This document shows, in pieces, positions 62,712 through 64,000 of a stretch of 64,000 bases of DNA (within the stretch, counting starts at the first letter, position 1; each line of letters opens with the position of its first letter). This DNA is from Tenericutes bacterium HGW-Tenericutes-2 (GTDB taxonomy: Bacteria; Bacillota_I; Bacilli_A; Acholeplasmatales; Acholeplasmataceae), in NCBI GenBank assembly GCA_002839095.1, contig PGXL01000010.1, positions 62,001-126,000 of the forward strand, read 5' to 3'. The notes under the pieces are model-generated. The model saw nothing but the letters and a program-made list of their open reading frames with translations. It did no database searches and was not told the DNA's origin. A program made the translations under genes and the position numbers.

Positions 62712-64000
62712 GGATAATCAACTCCCTTATAACGTCTGCAATTAAGACGTAGACTTCGTTTAGTAATAAATACACAATGAAAAGAACAGCTAAAATCATA
62801 ATTGCCGTAAATAAACTAATCAATATATTAGCAATTGTTGGTTTCATATCATAGTAATGAATTTCTTTAACCATGATAACCATATATAAACCTGTGATAA
62901 ATAATCCAATAAACATTAAAGTTGAATAAATAAATGCTTCATTAAATGATAATGCATTTGAAATCACTGTGACCAGTGGGAGTGTAATAATCATCGGTAG
63001 TAATGTATAGGCTGTTGCCTGATAAACATCCGATAGCTTACCTTCACCATCACGTATACTACAAACTAAGTAGTTTGCGATTACCCATAGGAAGAATGGA
63101 ACGAAGATCGTTGTCATTTGTTGAAACATATTAATTTCAGCTGGAATATAGTTATTGAATAGGAAGCTTGTTTCAAATATCCAATAGATGTATGCTGTAA
63201 AGAATAACAATAAGTAAATCGTTGCTGATAAATTAGAGCCCTTTCCTTCTCTCTTAATACCATAATATCCATCACCTGGATGCTTGATAATATAAAATGG
63301 GAAAATGAGTTCCTGATAAAGCTTGAATTGTGATAAATATGTTTTGAGCTTCTTAAATGGTTTTCTTACATAATCCATGAAGTGGACAAATCTATTAATA
63401 AAATAGAGTAGAATCATTGAAAGTAGGAAGAATATAATAACTTCACCACTATCTAATAGTGCTCTATTTCTAACTTCCCAAAACGCATTAGAAAAGCCTT
63501 CTTGGTCTCTAGCAACCTGATAATACTCCATTGCGGATTCATAATCCATATTTGCGAAATATGCATCACCAATACCTTTATTTGCTAAATCAAATAGTGC
63601 ATTCATTTGGAGTACTTGCTGCCATGGTCCTAGGGACTCAGAGTACTTACCATCCTGATATAAATCAATCGCGTAATGCACAAGATTAGCAAATTCAGTT
63701 GGAATAAAGACCTGAAGTGATGATGTTGTTTTATCAATTGCATAAATATTACTCTTTGAGTCTACTGCAATACCAGATGGAGATTTAAATAATCCCTTTT
63801 GTCCATTTTGATCAAGACCAGAAAAGATAAAGAGCACGGATCCATCAGGACCGTATTCAACAATATAGCCACCAGACTCAATTGAAAATATTGTATTATA
63901 TGGACCTACAAATAAATCTTCAGTTGTTTCAAAGCCCCATACAGAGCGATTATAAACGAAATTAGCAATGTTTAGCTTTAAATAACCAGAGTCACCTTTG
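62704..64000 (-). CDS. NHL-TPR-Yip1 membrane protein (5' end beyond the window)
   Basis: The frame is open to the right edge, so the N-terminus is missing; at least 431 residues are visible. In order: the end of an NHL-type beta propeller (YIVEYGPDGSVLFIFSG, SPSGIAVDSKSNIYAID), a TPR-like helical pair (YQDGKYSESLGPWQQVLQMN, GDAYFANMDYESAMEYYQVA), a transmembrane helix near the sequence ALLDSGEVIIFFLLSM, and a five-helix Yip1 domain with the family block DVYQATAYTLLPMI. The Met at 63837 is not the start. It is the first visible gene of the operon with DUF5696, MalF, MalG and GH16. The propeller-plus-Yip1 mix suggests a membrane sensor or assembly factor; function unknown. Confidence 0.82.
   Translation of the reverse strand, partial: KGDSGYLKLNIANFVYNRSVWGFETTEDLFVGPYNTIFSIESGGYIVEYGPDGSVLFIFSGLDQNGQKGLFKSPSGIAVDSKSNIYAIDKTTSSLQVFIPTEFANLVHYAIDLYQDGKYSESLGPWQQVLQMNALFDLANKGIGDAYFANMDYESAMEYYQVARDQEGFSNAFWEVRNRALLDSGEVIIFFLLSMILLYFINRFVHFMDYVRKPFKKLKTYLSQFKLYQELIFPFYIIKHPGDGYYGIKREGKGSNLSATIYLLLFFTAYIYWIFETSFLFNNYIPAEINMFQQMTTIFVPFFLWVIANYLVCSIRDGEGKLSDVYQATAYTLLPMIITLPLVTVISNALSFNEAFIYSTLMFIGLFITGLYMVIMVKEIHYYDMKPTIANILISLFTAIMILAVLFIVYLLLNEVYVLIADVIRELIIRG

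Overview
The window reads as chromosome of a low-GC, Gram-positive-derived bacterium, most likely a wall-less Mollicute of the Acholeplasma/Izemoplasma kind or a close relative. This is inference from three things: strong AT bias with clear Shine-Dalgarno sites and Bacillus-like housekeeping operons (hrcA-grpE-dnaK-dnaJ, rpmF next to a DUF177 gene, nadD-nadE-mnmA); TGA used as a stop and TGG as tryptophan (standard code, unlike Mycoplasma); and rsmH lying between rpmF and mgsA with none of the usual division and wall genes beside it. Most genes carry ordinary -10 boxes, often extended (the 9-mer TGCTATAAT occurs four times), and hairpin terminators.

Layout. 1-9.2 kb: rRNA methyltransferase, MFS exporter, GNAT acetyltransferase, a galK-galM-galT Leloir operon behind a palindromic operator, pyroglutamyl peptidase and a short-chain dehydrogenase. 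9.2-18.4 kb: a quinone/electrophile-response operon (mhqO-like dioxygenase, MarR, esterase) with a TTCGAATTCGAA operator, a condensation-fold acyltransferase with a DUF6320 partner, a CBS protein, glutamate symporter, alanine dehydrogenase, HD and Nudix hydrolases. 18.5-34 kb: glgA-glgC, a TMEM164/YwaF membrane protein, an ABC exporter, recD2, nadD-nadE-mnmA, a cysteine-free Fur-like protein, mgsA, rsmH, rpmF and lplA. 34-44.2 kb: DUF2177 protein, a DAK2-DegV fusion (probable one-chain fatty-acid kinase), a DUF1295 protein, the CIRCE-controlled heat-shock operon, a metallo-hydrolase, rpmG (too short for automatic ORF lists) and ispG. 44.2-51 kb: a tightly overlapping seven-gene operon (Nudix, unknown, phosphoesterase lipoprotein, a 48-residue membrane peptide, unknown membrane protein, thioesterase, ABC-F), a lipoprotein, an unknown membrane protein and tRNA-Lys(CTT). 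52-53.4 kb: an IS200/IS605-type element carrying only an intact TnpB. 53.4-57 kb: SGNH esterase, EFR1 ferredoxin-flavodoxin, and a small signalling locus (orphan OmpR-type regulator, PAS-like protein, secreted repeat protein, candidate small RNA). 57-64 kb: GH16 glucanase lipoprotein, two sugar ABC permeases, a DUF5696 protein and a truncated NHL-TPR-Yip1 protein, together a beta-glucan uptake locus running off the right edge.

The most interesting signals are regulatory. Two genes downstream of the orphan response regulator carry an 11-bp-period direct repeat (TTCTTAA-N4-TTCTTAA type) at exactly the same distance, 31 bp, upstream of their -10 boxes. Beside them lies a self-contained transcription unit, about 120 nt, whose terminator loop holds seven consecutive C and can pair with the Shine-Dalgarno of one of those genes. 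The TnpB element appears to have landed exactly between the promoter and the ribosome binding site of the SGNH esterase gene, and its left-end hairpin looks like a transcription terminator. No CRISPR array, rRNA or prophage was seen.
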